NCBI GenBank assembly: GCA_964638715.1
Contig: CAZWZF010000031.1
Span: 1 to 51,808 of the forward strand
From: JBAXQQ01 sp037131695
GTDB taxonomy: Bacteria; Armatimonadota; Hebobacteria; CAIYQO01
DNA length: 51,808 nucleotides
Reading direction: 5' to 3'
Below, piece after piece: positions 44,110-51,808 of the stretch. The notes beneath the pieces are model-generated. The model made no database searches, was not told the DNA's origin, and saw only the letters and a list, made by a program, of their open reading frames with translations. Both the position numbers and the translations under genes were made by a program. Within the stretch, counting starts at the first letter, position 1, and every line of letters starts with the position of its first letter.

Positions 44110-44162
44110 TAAATAATACCATTTAAGAAACTGGGTGTATAACGAAAGTATTTAAGAATTGC

Positions 44163-47100
44163 ATGTCTAAACCAAAGAAAGATGGTCAAATTTTTGAAAA
44201 AGATATACCACCTGCGTCATTTGATGAAATGTCGCCTGACGAAATGCGGGTGCTGCTTCGCGAGTATCAGATTAAGATAGAAGAACAAAACCGGGAATTA
44301 CAGCACCGGCAGCAAGCTGAAAACAATACGATATTAAACAAAATTCTGATGGCAAGTACCGAGTTAATTGATGAAAATCCAGCAGGGATTAATTATCAAA
44401 AGATGACTGATACCGTACGGGAGATATCAGGTGCGCAATACGCTTGCTTCAATATTTTCGATGAAAATGGACTTGATTTCACCACTATAGCATTATCAGG
44501 TATAAACGAAAATATTAAAAAAGCAGCAGCTATTCTGGGATTTGAAATTAAAAATAAAAAGTGGAAACAAGACCCGGATAGAATAAAAAAAATAGGTCAA
44601 AATGCCATAACTAAATTCTCGGTATTAAATGAATTAACAGGTTCGGTAATACCTGACAGCATCGTAAAAATAATCATCAATACTTTTAACCTTGGTGAAA
44701 TTTTTCTGGTTAAAATCGACAAAAATAATAAACCCATCGGTGATTTCACCCTGATTTTTGCAAAAGGCTATACGCTGCAAAACCGGGGAATTGTTGAACT
44801 TTTTGCTAACCAGGTGGGAATGTTCATTGACCGCAAACGCGTACAAAATGCACAAAGAGAAAGCGAAGCAGCCAGAAAAGAAAGTGAAGAGCGGTTAAAT
44901 CGCGCTGAAAAAGCAGCACGTATCGGCAACTGGAAGTTAATGCTGGATACCGGAAAGATGTTGTCATCAGATGGCGCGAAATTTATCTATGGTGTGGTAG
45001 AAGACGAGATACCTATAGACATAATAAAAAACATCCCTTTACCTGAATACCGGGAATTATTAGATGAAGCGCTTATTGACCTGATTAAAAATGGCACTCC
45101 ATATAATATTAATTTTAAAATATGCCGCGTTGATGATAGCAGAATAATAGATATTCATTCCATAGCCGAATACGACAAAGAAAATAATATCGTTTTCGGA
45201 GTAATTCGCGATACAACTATGCGAAACCGATTAATGGAAACAGTGCGAGCAAGTCAAGAAAAATTAACCGCATTATTCTCAGTTTTACCAGTAGGCATTA
45301 GTGTTCTCGACAACAATTCTTCTATTATTGACGTAAATCCCGCACTTGAAAAAATCCTGGATATTTCATTAGAAGATTTAAAAGAAGGCAAGTATTCCAA
45401 CCGAACTTATCTGCACAGCGATAATACAATAAAACCACCAGATGAATTTGCCAGCAGTATAGCAATTCGTGAAAACAGGACAGTAACAAATGAAGTAACC
45501 GGTATAATAAAAGAAAATGGCGAAGTAATCTGGACATCTGTCAACGCAGTACCACTGCCTGATGGCGGCGCAGTAGTTGTAACTGCTGATATCACAGAAT
45601 ATAAAAAGACAGTAGAAGCACTCTTGGAATCAAAAGAAGACTGGAAAAACACCTTTGACAATTTAACGGACATGATAACAATCCACGACACAGACTTTAA
45701 CATCATTGCCGCCAATAACAGTGCCCGGGAAATGCTGGCACTGCATCCTTCTAATGCTCTTGCTGGAATAAAATGTTTCCAATGTTACCATGGCATGGAA
45801 ACTCCTCCTGGAAATTGTCCCAGTTGTACAAGCATGAAAACCTTGTTACCATGCACATCAGAAGTATTTGAACCACACTTAAACAAATACCTGGAAATAA
45901 GGGCCATACCACGGATTAACTCAAATCAGCAATGCATTGGGTTAATACATGTTGTTCGTGATATCACCGAACGCAAATCAGCACAGGAAGCGTTACAACA
46001 AAGTGAGGCTCGGTACCGGTCTATTCTTGATGCTTCACCAGACGATATCACCATTACAGATATGCAGGGGAGAATCGTGATGGCTTCCCCCCGCGGCGTA
46101 TCCATGTTCGGATATGACAATGAGGCACAAGGCTATGGACGTTCAATAACCGAATTCATAATACCCGAAGACCGAGAACGCGCATTAGCTAATATAGCTT
46201 TAAAATTTCAGGGTATTAATACAGGACCGAATGAATATACCGGGTTGCGAGCAGATGGCAGCACTATAGCATTAGAATCAAACAGTGAAATTATATATAA
46301 CGATGATGGGAATCCCACCAATATTGTATTCGTCATTCGCGAAATTACAGAACGGAAACGGGCAGAAGCGGCATTAATTGAAAGCGAAGCGAAATTTTCA
46401 TTGGCATTTAAAGCCTCTCCAGAAGCAATCTCTATCGTATCATTGGAAAATGGCAGATATATAGACGTAAATGATGTATTCCTCAATATTTCTGGTTACC
46501 ATAAAGAAAATGTTATTGGATATACCGACATTGATTTGAATTTCTGGGTAGATCAGAATGAAAAATCTCACTATGTTGAAGAACTCATTCAATATGGTTT
46601 TGTACGATATTTTGAAGCACAATTCAGAATATGCTTTGGAGAAATACGGGATTTCCTGATTTCCAGTGAAATTATCGAGCTTAAGGGTGAAAGATGCATT
46701 CTGAACTTTATTACTGATATTACTGAACGCAAGCAAGCCGAAGATTCATTGCAGGCAAATGAAGCCAGGCAGGCGAAAATGGTCGCAAATATCGGCGATG
46801 TCATCGTTATCATTAATAAAAACGGCATAAACCAGTACAAAAGCCCGAATATCGAAAGATGGTTCGGGTGGAAACCAGAAGAAGTCATTGGCCACAATGC
46901 ACTGGATAATGTGCATCCCGATGACAGGGAGAAGGCTGGTAAATTTATTGCAGATTTAATGGCTGTTCCTAACGCTAATGGAACAACAGAATGCCGGTAT
47001 CTATGCAAAGACGGCAGCTACAAATGGATTGAGTTTACCGGGTTTAACCTTATGGATGACCCGGATATTAAAGGTCTGTTGGGAAATTACCAGGATATTA

Positions 47101-48287
47101 CCGAACGAAAACGCGCTGAAGAGGAAAAGTCTAAACTTGAAGCCCAGTTGCAGCATTCGCAAAAAATGGAATCCGTTGGCCGTCTTGCCGGTGGTGTGGC
47201 CCATGACTTTAATAATATGCTGCAGGCTATCCTCGGCAATGCCGACATGGCATTGGAATTGACCCCTAAAGACAGTCTGATACGAGAAAGCCTGGATGAA
47301 ATTTGCAGTGCTGCTGAACGTTCTGCCGACCTTACCCGACAGCTATTGGCATTTGCCCGCAAACAAACCGTTGCCCCCAAAATATTGAACCTGAATGAAA
47401 CGGTAGCGGGTATGATTAAAATGCTGCAGCGGTTAATCGGCGAGAATATCGACCTTGCCTGGATGCCCGGTGACAATCTATGGCAGATTAAAGTTGACCC
47501 GTCGCAAATTGACCAGATACTCGCCAATCTGTGCGTAAATGCCCGCGACGCGATAAATGGTGTCGGGAAAATAACCATTGAAACAGCAAATCGCAATTGC
47601 GATGAAGCGTATTGCGCCAACCACATCGGGTTTATTCCCGGCAATTATGTGCAGCTTACCATAAGCGACGACGGGTGCGGCATAGATAAAGAAATGCTGG
47701 AACATATCTTTGAACCATTTTTCACTACCAAAGGTGTCGGCGAAGGAACCGGGTTGGGGTTGGCTACAGTATATGGTGCTGTCAAGCAAAACAATGGTTT
47801 TATCATAACTTACAGCGAACCGGGAAAAGGCACGTCATTTAATATCTACCTGCCCCGCCACGTCGGAAAAAGCGAACTACTCGGACAAGATGCCCAGAAT
47901 GATGCAGTATCCCGCGGCAAAGAAACCATCCTGCTTTGTGAGGATGAACCAAATATTCTGAAACTTACTACCACAATGCTCCAACGGCTTGGTTATAACG
48001 TGCTGGCGGCAAGCACCCCGGGTGAAGCGGTACAATTAGCAAAAGATTACAATGGCAATATTCAACTGTTAATGACCGACGTTATAATGCCGGAAATGAA
48101 TGGCCGCGACCTTGCCAGAAACATACTGTCCATCTATCCGAATATCAAACGCCTATTTATGTCCGGTTACACCGCCGATGTAATAGCCCACCACGGCGTA
48201 TTGGAAGACGGCGTAAACTTCCTGCAAAAACCATTCTCAATGAAAGACCTATCCGCCAGGATAAGGGAAACGCTGGAGAAAGAGTAG
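44163..48287 (+). CDS. Hybrid sensor histidine kinase: GAF, six PAS, HisKA, HATPase, receiver
   Basis: The 1374-residue soluble protein has no transmembrane segment. Order: N-terminal coiled coil, GAF-like domain (~50-230), six PAS domains (about 240-360, 365-480, 490-610, 615-740, 750-870 and 880-1000), mostly separated by the PAC-type DITERKRAE linker. Then comes HisKA with H1014 in GGVAHDFNNM, an ATPase (N box NLCVNARDA, DDGCGID, GEGTGLGLATVYG) and a C-terminal receiver with D1306 in LMTDVIMPEMNG. The third PAS holds a cysteine cluster, KCFQCYHG...GNCPSC (C538, C541, C552, C555), as in several redox- or metal-sensing PAS kinases. The signal is probably internal. No cognate response regulator follows; the attached receiver would start a phosphorelay. 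The ribosome site is weak. Confidence 0.92.
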   Translation: MSKPKKDGQIFEKDIPPASFDEMSPDEMRVLLREYQIKIEEQNRELQHRQQAENNTILNKILMASTELIDENPAGINYQKMTDTVREISGAQYACFNIFDENGLDFTTIALSGINENIKKAAAILGFEIKNKKWKQDPDRIKKIGQNAITKFSVLNELTGSVIPDSIVKIIINTFNLGEIFLVKIDKNNKPIGDFTLIFAKGYTLQNRGIVELFANQVGMFIDRKRVQNAQRESEAARKESEERLNRAEKAARIGNWKLMLDTGKMLSSDGAKFIYGVVEDEIPIDIIKNIPLPEYRELLDEALIDLIKNGTPYNINFKICRVDDSRIIDIHSIAEYDKENNIVFGVIRDTTMRNRLMETVRASQEKLTALFSVLPVGISVLDNNSSIIDVNPALEKILDISLEDLKEGKYSNRTYLHSDNTIKPPDEFASSIAIRENRTVTNEVTGIIKENGEVIWTSVNAVPLPDGGAVVVTADITEYKKTVEALLESKEDWKNTFDNLTDMITIHDTDFNIIAANNSAREMLALHPSNALAGIKCFQCYHGMETPPGNCPSCTSMKTLLPCTSEVFEPHLNKYLEIRAIPRINSNQQCIGLIHVVRDITERKSAQEALQQSEARYRSILDASPDDITITDMQGRIVMASPRGVSMFGYDNEAQGYGRSITEFIIPEDRERALANIALKFQGINTGPNEYTGLRADGSTIALESNSEIIYNDDGNPTNIVFVIREITERKRAEAALIESEAKFSLAFKASPEAISIVSLENGRYIDVNDVFLNISGYHKENVIGYTDIDLNFWVDQNEKSHYVEELIQYGFVRYFEAQFRICFGEIRDFLISSEIIELKGERCILNFITDITERKQAEDSLQANEARQAKMVANIGDVIVIINKNGINQYKSPNIERWFGWKPEEVIGHNALDNVHPDDREKAGKFIADLMAVPNANGTTECRYLCKDGSYKWIEFTGFNLMDDPDIKGLLGNYQDITERKRAEEEKSKLEAQLQHSQKMESVGRLAGGVAHDFNNMLQAILGNADMALELTPKDSLIRESLDEICSAAERSADLTRQLLAFARKQTVAPKILNLNETVAGMIKMLQRLIGENIDLAWMPGDNLWQIKVDPSQIDQILANLCVNARDAINGVGKITIETANRNCDEAYCANHIGFIPGNYVQLTISDDGCGIDKEMLEHIFEPFFTTKGVGEGTGLGLATVYGAVKQNNGFIITYSEPGKGTSFNIYLPRHVGKSELLGQDAQNDAVSRGKETILLCEDEPNILKLTTTMLQRLGYNVLAASTPGEAVQLAKDYNGNIQLLMTDVIMPEMNGRDLARNILSIYPNIKRLFMSGYTADVIAHHGVLEDGVNFLQKPFSMKDLSARIRETLEKE

Positions 48288-48290
48288 GGG

Positions 48291-48457
48291 TAATTAAAAA
48301 TGCAAAATTAAAAATTGGAACAACTATCAGGGACTGACACCGAGTGGCGAAGCCAGGAAGGTGTCTGCCCCATCAAGGTATCACCGCATTAACGGAGGGA
48401 GTATGCTTGTTTTATCAGGTTTCCAATTTTTAATTTTTAATTTTGCATTTTTAATTA
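48291..48457. repeat. Large inverted repeat after the kinase gene
   Basis: TAATTAAAAATGCAAAATTAAAAATTGGAA on the left and its complement on the right, the right arm having one additional AATTAAA unit. The interior contains GGACTGACACCGAGTG and GGTGTCTGCCCC. It begins four bases after the kinase stop. The arms resemble those at 22036-22208. Confidence 0.75.
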
Positions 48458-48536
48458 GCCATTTTCCCTCTATGTTTAAAATTAAAATTTCAGGATATTA
48501 TAAAGGTAGTAATAATAATTACTAAGGAGAACTACA

Positions 48537-49007
48537 ATGACAGAAATAATGCCGGTTGAAGGACAACTTGCACCATTATTTACAGCTTTAGACAGCGTGG
48601 GAAACGAAGTAAACCTGGAAGATTTTCGCGGGAAATGGGTTATATTATACTTTTACCCGAAAGACCATACCCCCGGATGTACCAAAGAAGCCTGCAGCCT
48701 TCGCGACGGTTTTTCACAGATAACCGACGCAAACGCTGTCATTCTGGGAGTAAGCACCGACAACCAGGTAACCCACCAGAGTTTTTCCATGAAATTAGCA
48801 CTGCCTTTCCAGTTGCTGGCAGATACCGAGGCGGAACTGAGCACCCTGTATGGCGTATACGGCGAAAAAGTACGCTGCGGCATAACCTCAATCGGCATCA
48901 CCCGCACAACATTTATAATAGACCCCAAAGGCAAAATCGCCAAAGTATTTAAAAAAGTAAACGTAGAAGACCACGCCGCCGAAGTACTGGCAGTGATTAA
49001 GGGGTAA
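48537..49007 (+). CDS. bcp: Thioredoxin-dependent peroxiredoxin, Bcp/PrxQ type
   Basis: The 156-residue protein has the Bcp signature YFYPKDHTPGCTKEAC: peroxidatic C48 and the resolving cysteine C53 five residues later, typical of the PrxQ group. The TrxA-like fold continues with ILGVSTDN and the RTTFIIDPKGKIA strand. It reduces hydroperoxides in the cytoplasm with electrons from thioredoxin. AAGGAG lies seven bases upstream of the ATG. The gene is alone between two palindromic elements and is not linked to the neighbouring kinase or phage genes. Confidence 0.95.
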   Translation: MTEIMPVEGQLAPLFTALDSVGNEVNLEDFRGKWVILYFYPKDHTPGCTKEACSLRDGFSQITDANAVILGVSTDNQVTHQSFSMKLALPFQLLADTEAELSTLYGVYGEKVRCGITSIGITRTTFIIDPKGKIAKVFKKVNVEDHAAEVLAVIKG

Positions 49008-49029
49008 AAAAGAACTTATAGGTTAAAAA

Positions 49030-49163
49030 CACAGTCACAGTTTGGAACTGGGTAGCAGCCCGGCTGATTTTCTGGAATCTATCACTTTTATCACTTGCCA
49101 ATCAGGAGATTGGCGTTTTCAGGAGATAGCCGGGCTCCCGCCCAGTTCCAAACTGTGACTGTG
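49030..49163. mobile_element. MITE-like element with 36-40-base terminal inverted repeats
   Basis: CACAGTCACAGTTTGGAACT at the left end pairs with the perfect complement at the right end, and the pairing resumes through AGCCCGGCT. An inner hairpin GCCAATC-AGGA-GATTGGC sits in the middle. 134 bp, no coding capacity, 23 bases after the bcp stop. Sequences of the GTCACAGTTTGGAACTGGG type are known as dispersed repeats in unrelated bacteria. Confidence 0.75.
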
Positions 49164-49299
49164 AATTATAGGTGTATGTTTTAATTGTCGGGTACAGGCA
49201 AAAATCCGGGTTGCCACTTAATTTTTTACAAGGATTAAATTTTCCGGATTTAACCCAGTCCCCTTAAATTTTATTTCAAAAATTCTCCATTCTCCATTC

Positions 49300-49677
49300 T
49301 CAATTAATCTCCATCTCTCCGGCACCCAGCAGCAAGGCTTCTATCTGGACTGCTTTTCCGTTATCGGCGCCGGTTATCAGGTGAGATATGCAGGCTTGAC
49401 CGCCGAATAGTTTGTCGGCTGTCTGTATGCGCACAATTATGAAACTGCGGGTTAGGGCGGCGGTTATCAGTTGCGTCATGAGAGCATCAACCGAGGCGGC
49501 CACCCCGGAGAATTGCAGCTTCCAACTGCTTTTGCCGGGGGTAAAATGCCGTGCGCTATTCGCCAGGGTGGTTATGTCCACCGGTTCTGATTTTGTTTCC
49601 AGCCGCAGCGCGCCGCCGATTGCCACCTCGCTGCCATCAACATACAACTTCACTTCAATTCCAGGTATGCAACTCAT
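49300..49677 (-). CDS. Phage tail tube protein-like
   Basis: The 125-residue protein has the strand order of small tail tube proteins: an N-terminal LYVDGSEVAIGGALR, then PVDITTLANSARHFTPGKSSWKLQFSGVA, where D-x-T followed by G-x-x-SW-L is the tube-fold turn, then a C-terminal FGGQACI and LLLGAGEMEI. GAGGTG lies seven bases upstream of the ATG. It is the last gene of the head-tail cassette here; no chaperone, tape measure or tail-tip gene follows. Assignment rests on pattern and neighbours, not on a unique motif. Confidence 0.65.
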   Translation of the reverse strand: MSCIPGIEVKLYVDGSEVAIGGALRLETKSEPVDITTLANSARHFTPGKSSWKLQFSGVAASVDALMTQLITAALTRSFIIVRIQTADKLFGGQACISHLITGADNGKAVQIEALLLGAGEMEIN

Positions 49678-49696
49678 ATTTACACCTCGTTAAGTC

Positions 49697-49716
49697 AGAC
49701 GCAAGGCCTTGCGTCT
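49697..49716. repeat. 20-bp palindrome AGACGCAAGGCCTTGCGTCT in the phage cassette
   Basis: Perfect dyad in the 48-base gap between two phage genes. It is a short form of the 43974-44001 palindrome, followed by the same CTAC. Confidence 0.7.
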
Positions 49717-49725
49717 CTACATTTA

Positions 49726-50091
49726 TTACACATTCTCATATACCAGGTAGCGCATCCGCAATATTGCTGATTTGCTGTCATCGGTACTGCGCAATACCCG
49801 ACTGGCACCGCGGTTCAGCGGACGCGCGGTGATGCCATCGCCGGTTAATACGGCAAATAGCTGCTCTGATGCCGCATTTATCATTTCCGCCGCCTGGATA
49901 TTGGTGTTGATATCGCCAACAACCCGCACAGTACAGGTGATTTCCCAGCATACTCCGCGATCAACCGCGCCAGCCTCGCCAATCAGGTAATACCTGCCGG
50001 CAGATGCAGTGGGAAGGTGGTCAAACACCGGATTGCCGGTAAGCAGCAACCGCTGATATATCAATTTCTGCAACTTATCATAAGGTATCAT
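49726..50091 (-). CDS. Phage tail completion protein (DUF3168/gp17-like)
   Basis: The 121-residue protein fits the DUF3168 pattern: N-terminal helix LQKLIYQRLLL, a short PVFDHLP loop (the usual 'Ypl.P' turn), YYLIGEAGAVD, then CTVRVVGDINTNIQAAEMINAASEQLFAVL and a C-terminal two-strand ILRMRYLVYE. In HK97-like phages this protein joins the tail to the head. AAGGA is seven bases upstream of the ATG. Position between head-tail adaptor and tube protein supports it. Confidence 0.65.
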   Translation of the reverse strand: MIPYDKLQKLIYQRLLLTGNPVFDHLPTASAGRYYLIGEAGAVDRGVCWEITCTVRVVGDINTNIQAAEMINAASEQLFAVLTGDGITARPLNRGASRVLRSTDDSKSAILRMRYLVYENV

Positions 50092-50109
50092 TATGTTATC
50101 CTTCTTTTA

Positions 50110-50225
50110 TTACACAGAGATACACGGAGGCATTATTAATGTCTCCCTCTTGAGGGAGATGTCACCGCAGTGACAGAGGGAGTTTTCTCCGTGAGTCTCT
50201 GTGTCTCCTCTGTGTAGCTCTGTGT
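50110..50225. repeat. ACACAGAG/CTCTGTGT element with inner CTCCCTC unit
   Basis: TTACACAGAGATACACGGAGG on the left and the complement around CTCTGTGTCTCC on the right enclose CTCCCTCTTGAGGGAGATGTCACCGCAGTGACAGAGGGAG (an inverted copy of the core of 22036-22208). It ends three bases before a phage stop codon. Confidence 0.75.
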
Positions 50226-50227
50226 CA

Positions 50228-50488
50228 CTAATAGCATTTCAGCACTTGCAAATCACCGTCATCAGCAACCTGCAGTATCTCGAAAATTTTGCCGCTTATA
50301 TTTATCCGGCAGCCTGTTTTAACAGCACTGTTGCGGCGTAAGGTTGCTTGCTGGTATTCGCCTTTTGATTCCAGGCGGCACCAGACTTCATCGCCTTCGA
50401 CCCAGGTGCAGACAGACCCGCCACCGCCATCATCAGTGTAAGTCGGAGTCAAAATAACCCCCCGAAATTTCATATCCGCAATATTCAT
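50228..50488 (-). CDS. Phage head-tail adaptor (head-closure, gp16-like)
   Basis: The 86-residue protein has the small beta-barrel order of the SPP1 gp16-like/Phage_H_T_join family: FRGVILTPTYTDDGGGG, then VWCRLESKGEYQQATLRR, GCRINISGKIFEIL and a final LQVLKCY. It would close the portal channel below the connector. The N-terminal ATG has no strong ribosome site; ATG at MKFRGV is the alternative start. Placement right after the connector gene agrees. Confidence 0.65.
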   Translation of the reverse strand: MNIADMKFRGVILTPTYTDDGGGGSVCTWVEGDEVWCRLESKGEYQQATLRRNSAVKTGCRINISGKIFEILQVADDGDLQVLKCY

Positions 50489-50517
50489 TGCTTGTTCTCA
50501 CTTTTATTTATTATTTA

Positions 50518-50613
50518 TTACACAGAGATTCACGAAGGAGACACAGAGACTCACAGAGGCTTTTAAAAAAATCTCGGTGCATCTCTGTGTCTCCTCTGTG
50601 TAGCTCTGTGTAA
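50518..50613. repeat. ACACAGAG/CTCTGTGT element, second copy
   Basis: TTACACAGAGATTCACGAAGG to GTAGCTCTGTGTAA: ends match the 50110-50225 element, arms include GGAGACACAGAGACTC. The right end directly abuts the TGA stop of the connector gene. Confidence 0.75.
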
Positions 50614-51153
50614 TCAAAATAACCGCACTCGCCAAGGCAGCAGCAATCTTTTGATATCGTCGGTTGGCGCGGTTACTTCGCGATTTTCGTACCAGCGCGC
50701 CATCATCATCAGCATGGCGGTCTGTATTGCCGGCGGGTAATCGTCGGTGCTGCTGCCATACCCCGCCTGCCAGGTTATCAGCAGTTTTTCATCCGGCTGC
50801 AACCCCCAACCATCGGGAGCGATTACCCGGGTGGAATTGCTGTCGAAATCAATCATGTATTCGCATGGGTCAATCTCGCGCTCAATCCCCTGGTTGTCAA
50901 TTGCTACTATCGAATCTATTTCCAACATTGGCGGGCAAGGCAATGAAAGGCTGACCGGCGGATGGCGCATTTGCGCAGTAAGGGTGCGGGTAATTATCGC
51001 ACGTCCGGTGAACTCCTCAGTCGCTGCCCGGGCAGACGCAATCAGCAAACTGATTAACGCGTCATCGGCAGTAGTATCAACTTTCAAGTATAGCCGTGCG
51101 GTTGCCTGGTCGATTGGCTCTATTGCCGGCGGTGTTTTGGTTTTAATAATCAT
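50614..51153 (-). CDS. Phage head-tail connector protein (gp6-like)
   Basis: The 179-residue protein follows the phiE125 gp8/HK97 gp6 connector pattern: N-terminal IDQATARLYLKVDTTADDALISLLIASARAATEEFTGRAI, a hallmark helix pair; a middle SIVAIDNQG strand set; LLITWQAGYGSSTDDYPPAIQTAMLMMMARWYENRE; and a basic end. It forms the first ring below the portal. AAAGGA lies eight bases upstream of the ATG. It lies immediately upstream, in transcription order, of the adaptor gene. Confidence 0.8.
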   Translation of the reverse strand: MIIKTKTPPAIEPIDQATARLYLKVDTTADDALISLLIASARAATEEFTGRAIITRTLTAQMRHPPVSLSLPCPPMLEIDSIVAIDNQGIEREIDPCEYMIDFDSNSTRVIAPDGWGLQPDEKLLITWQAGYGSSTDDYPPAIQTAMLMMMARWYENREVTAPTDDIKRLLLPWRVRLF

Positions 51154-51177
51154 TATTTTTTCCTTTTATTTAACTCA

Positions 51178-51322
51178 ACCACCCCGTCCTTCGGCCACCC
51201 CTCCTTGTTAAGGAGGGGAGTTTTTGTTACTTAGTTGGTAATATTATGGTTACTTCGATAATAACTACAAAACTATAATTTACATAACTCCCCTCCTTGC
51301 CAAGGAGGGGACAAGGGGTGGT
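51178..51322. repeat. Palindromic element with ACCACCCC/GGGGTGGT ends
   Basis: The ends ACCACCCCGTCC and GGACAAGGGGTGGT, with inner CCCCTCCTTG...AAGGAGGGG arms on each side, make a 145-bp inverted repeat. Half copy at 25851-25890, fragment at 40005-40024. It lies between the phage connector and capsid genes, ending 10 bases from the capsid stop. Confidence 0.8.
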
Positions 51323-51332
51323 CCACTTTCAA

Positions 51333-51808
51333 CTATGAACTAATCTTGAGTTTCTTCACCGCTTCCGGCAGTATCACTTTGCCGCCGACGCGTTTGCGGG
51401 CTATGAAGCCTACTACGCCGAGATCGGCGTATTTTTCCGCCAGGCGCTGTACTTCGGTGTTGACGCGGTCAACAATCACGTAAGCGCGATAAAAATCGCC
51501 AAACATAACCGGGCAGGCATTTGCCGCGATATCCGGCATGTCTGTCGCCAAAAGGTACGGACGACCCAGGATGGTAGCGGGAACGTCATCGGTAAGTCCT
51601 GGCTGCCACAGGAAATCGCCGCGGGTGTCTGTGAGCAACCGGATTGCCGACATGGTCTGGCGGTTCATTACCCAGGTGCCGCGACCCGCGTATGGTTCTT
51701 TCAGGGAATCCTGCAATGTTAGAAGATCAACTGCGGTTATGGCGTCATCCGCTGAATTCACCGCGCCTACGCCAGTTGCGGTCAGTAGTCCTTCCGGTTT
51801 GCTGGTAC
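51333..51808 (-). CDS. HK97-type phage major capsid protein, C-terminal part (runs off the right edge)
   Basis: The reading frame is open to the right edge, so the 5' end is outside the window. Visible residues begin TSKPEGLLTATGVGAVNSADDA and match the HK97-fold capsid: a loop helix, then YAGRGTWVMNRQTMSAIRLL, GDFLWQPGL, TILGRPYL and the last domain GDFYRAYVIVDR...GFIARKRVGGKVI. Homologues show the same WVMN and LWQP landmarks. A valine codon at 51761 could be read as a start but is internal. This is the first structural gene of the cassette in transcription order. Confidence 0.88.
   Translation of the reverse strand, partial: TSKPEGLLTATGVGAVNSADDAITAVDLLTLQDSLKEPYAGRGTWVMNRQTMSAIRLLTDTRGDFLWQPGLTDDVPATILGRPYLLATDMPDIAANACPVMFGDFYRAYVIVDRVNTEVQRLAEKYADLGVVGFIARKRVGGKVILPEAVKKLKISS

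Noticed and set aside
1..51808. tRNA, rRNA and common structured RNAs
   Set aside because: I looked for CCA-ended cloverleaf patterns, rRNA words and obvious riboswitch cores and saw none, but a covariance search was not possible.

Overview
This window looks like a stretch of chromosome from a free-living or gut-type heterotrophic bacterium of moderate GC content. It carries single-copy housekeeping genes (lon, a polyprenyl synthase, recO, dnaN, lspA, lgt, purSQL, bcp) next to accessory genes. Several genes recall Armatimonadota, Planctomycetota, Lentisphaerota and related phyla: a zinc-ribbon protein with a pseudopilin-like H-x9-DG tail, a sialate O-acetylesterase, a DUF2961/GH172 protein, a GH29-like protein, an 11-repeat FnIII-like secreted protein and a glycyl radical enzyme. 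I cannot place the organism more precisely from sequence alone.

Layout: 1-232 is the frameshifted tail of an IS transposase. 256-2517 is a glycyl radical enzyme with no activase beside it. 2716-4551 (-) is an unrecognised protein built from repeated winged-helix-like units. 4742-6169 (-) is a TrkH-type K+ transporter. 6399-9857 holds lon and an adjoining polyprenyl diphosphate synthase. 10055-13312 (-) is the FnIII-like secreted protein. 13420-16428 is recO, a VanW-family protein and a BshB1-like deacetylase. 16612-18383 (-) holds a GNAT, the H-x9-DG protein and a small protein with a consensus promoter. 18594-22028 holds dnaN, a DksA/TraR-family regulator, lspA, a 29-residue membrane peptide and lgt. 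22203-27485 (-) is a sugar-related block: MFS transporter, sialate O-acetylesterase, flavodoxin-like protein, GH29-like protein. 27541-35017 (-) is a type I restriction-modification locus whose hsdMS and hsdR parts are separated by a REP/BIME array containing a REP-associated IS200-like transposase. 35383-38588 (-) is purSQL. 38725-39351 (-) is a winged-helix protein with a nuclease-like fold. 40102-41226 is the DUF2961 protein. 41628-43949 is a lipoprotein of carboxypeptidase-regulatory-like repeats. 44163-48287 is a six-PAS hybrid histidine kinase. 48537-49007 is Bcp. 49300-51808 (-) is a five-gene phage head-tail cassette that runs off the right edge.

The strongest non-genic signal is the density and placement of palindromic elements. 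At least eight families of 30-180 bp inverted-repeat units occur here, several in two or more copies, and most begin or end within a few to about 60 bases of a stop codon. Every gap in the phage cassette holds such a unit. A two-copy MITE-like family lies beside dnaN and between purL and hsdM. In the hsd locus, three copies of a four-REP block surround a RAYT gene, and a separate tandem array of 26-bp perfect palindromes lies just upstream of hsdR.

The genes connect in a few ways. Lgt and LspA would lipidate and process the 41628 lipoprotein. The sugar-related enzymes have no visible signal peptides and share a block with an MFS importer, which fits intracellular use of imported glycan fragments. 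PurS, PurQ and PurL form one FGAM synthase complex.
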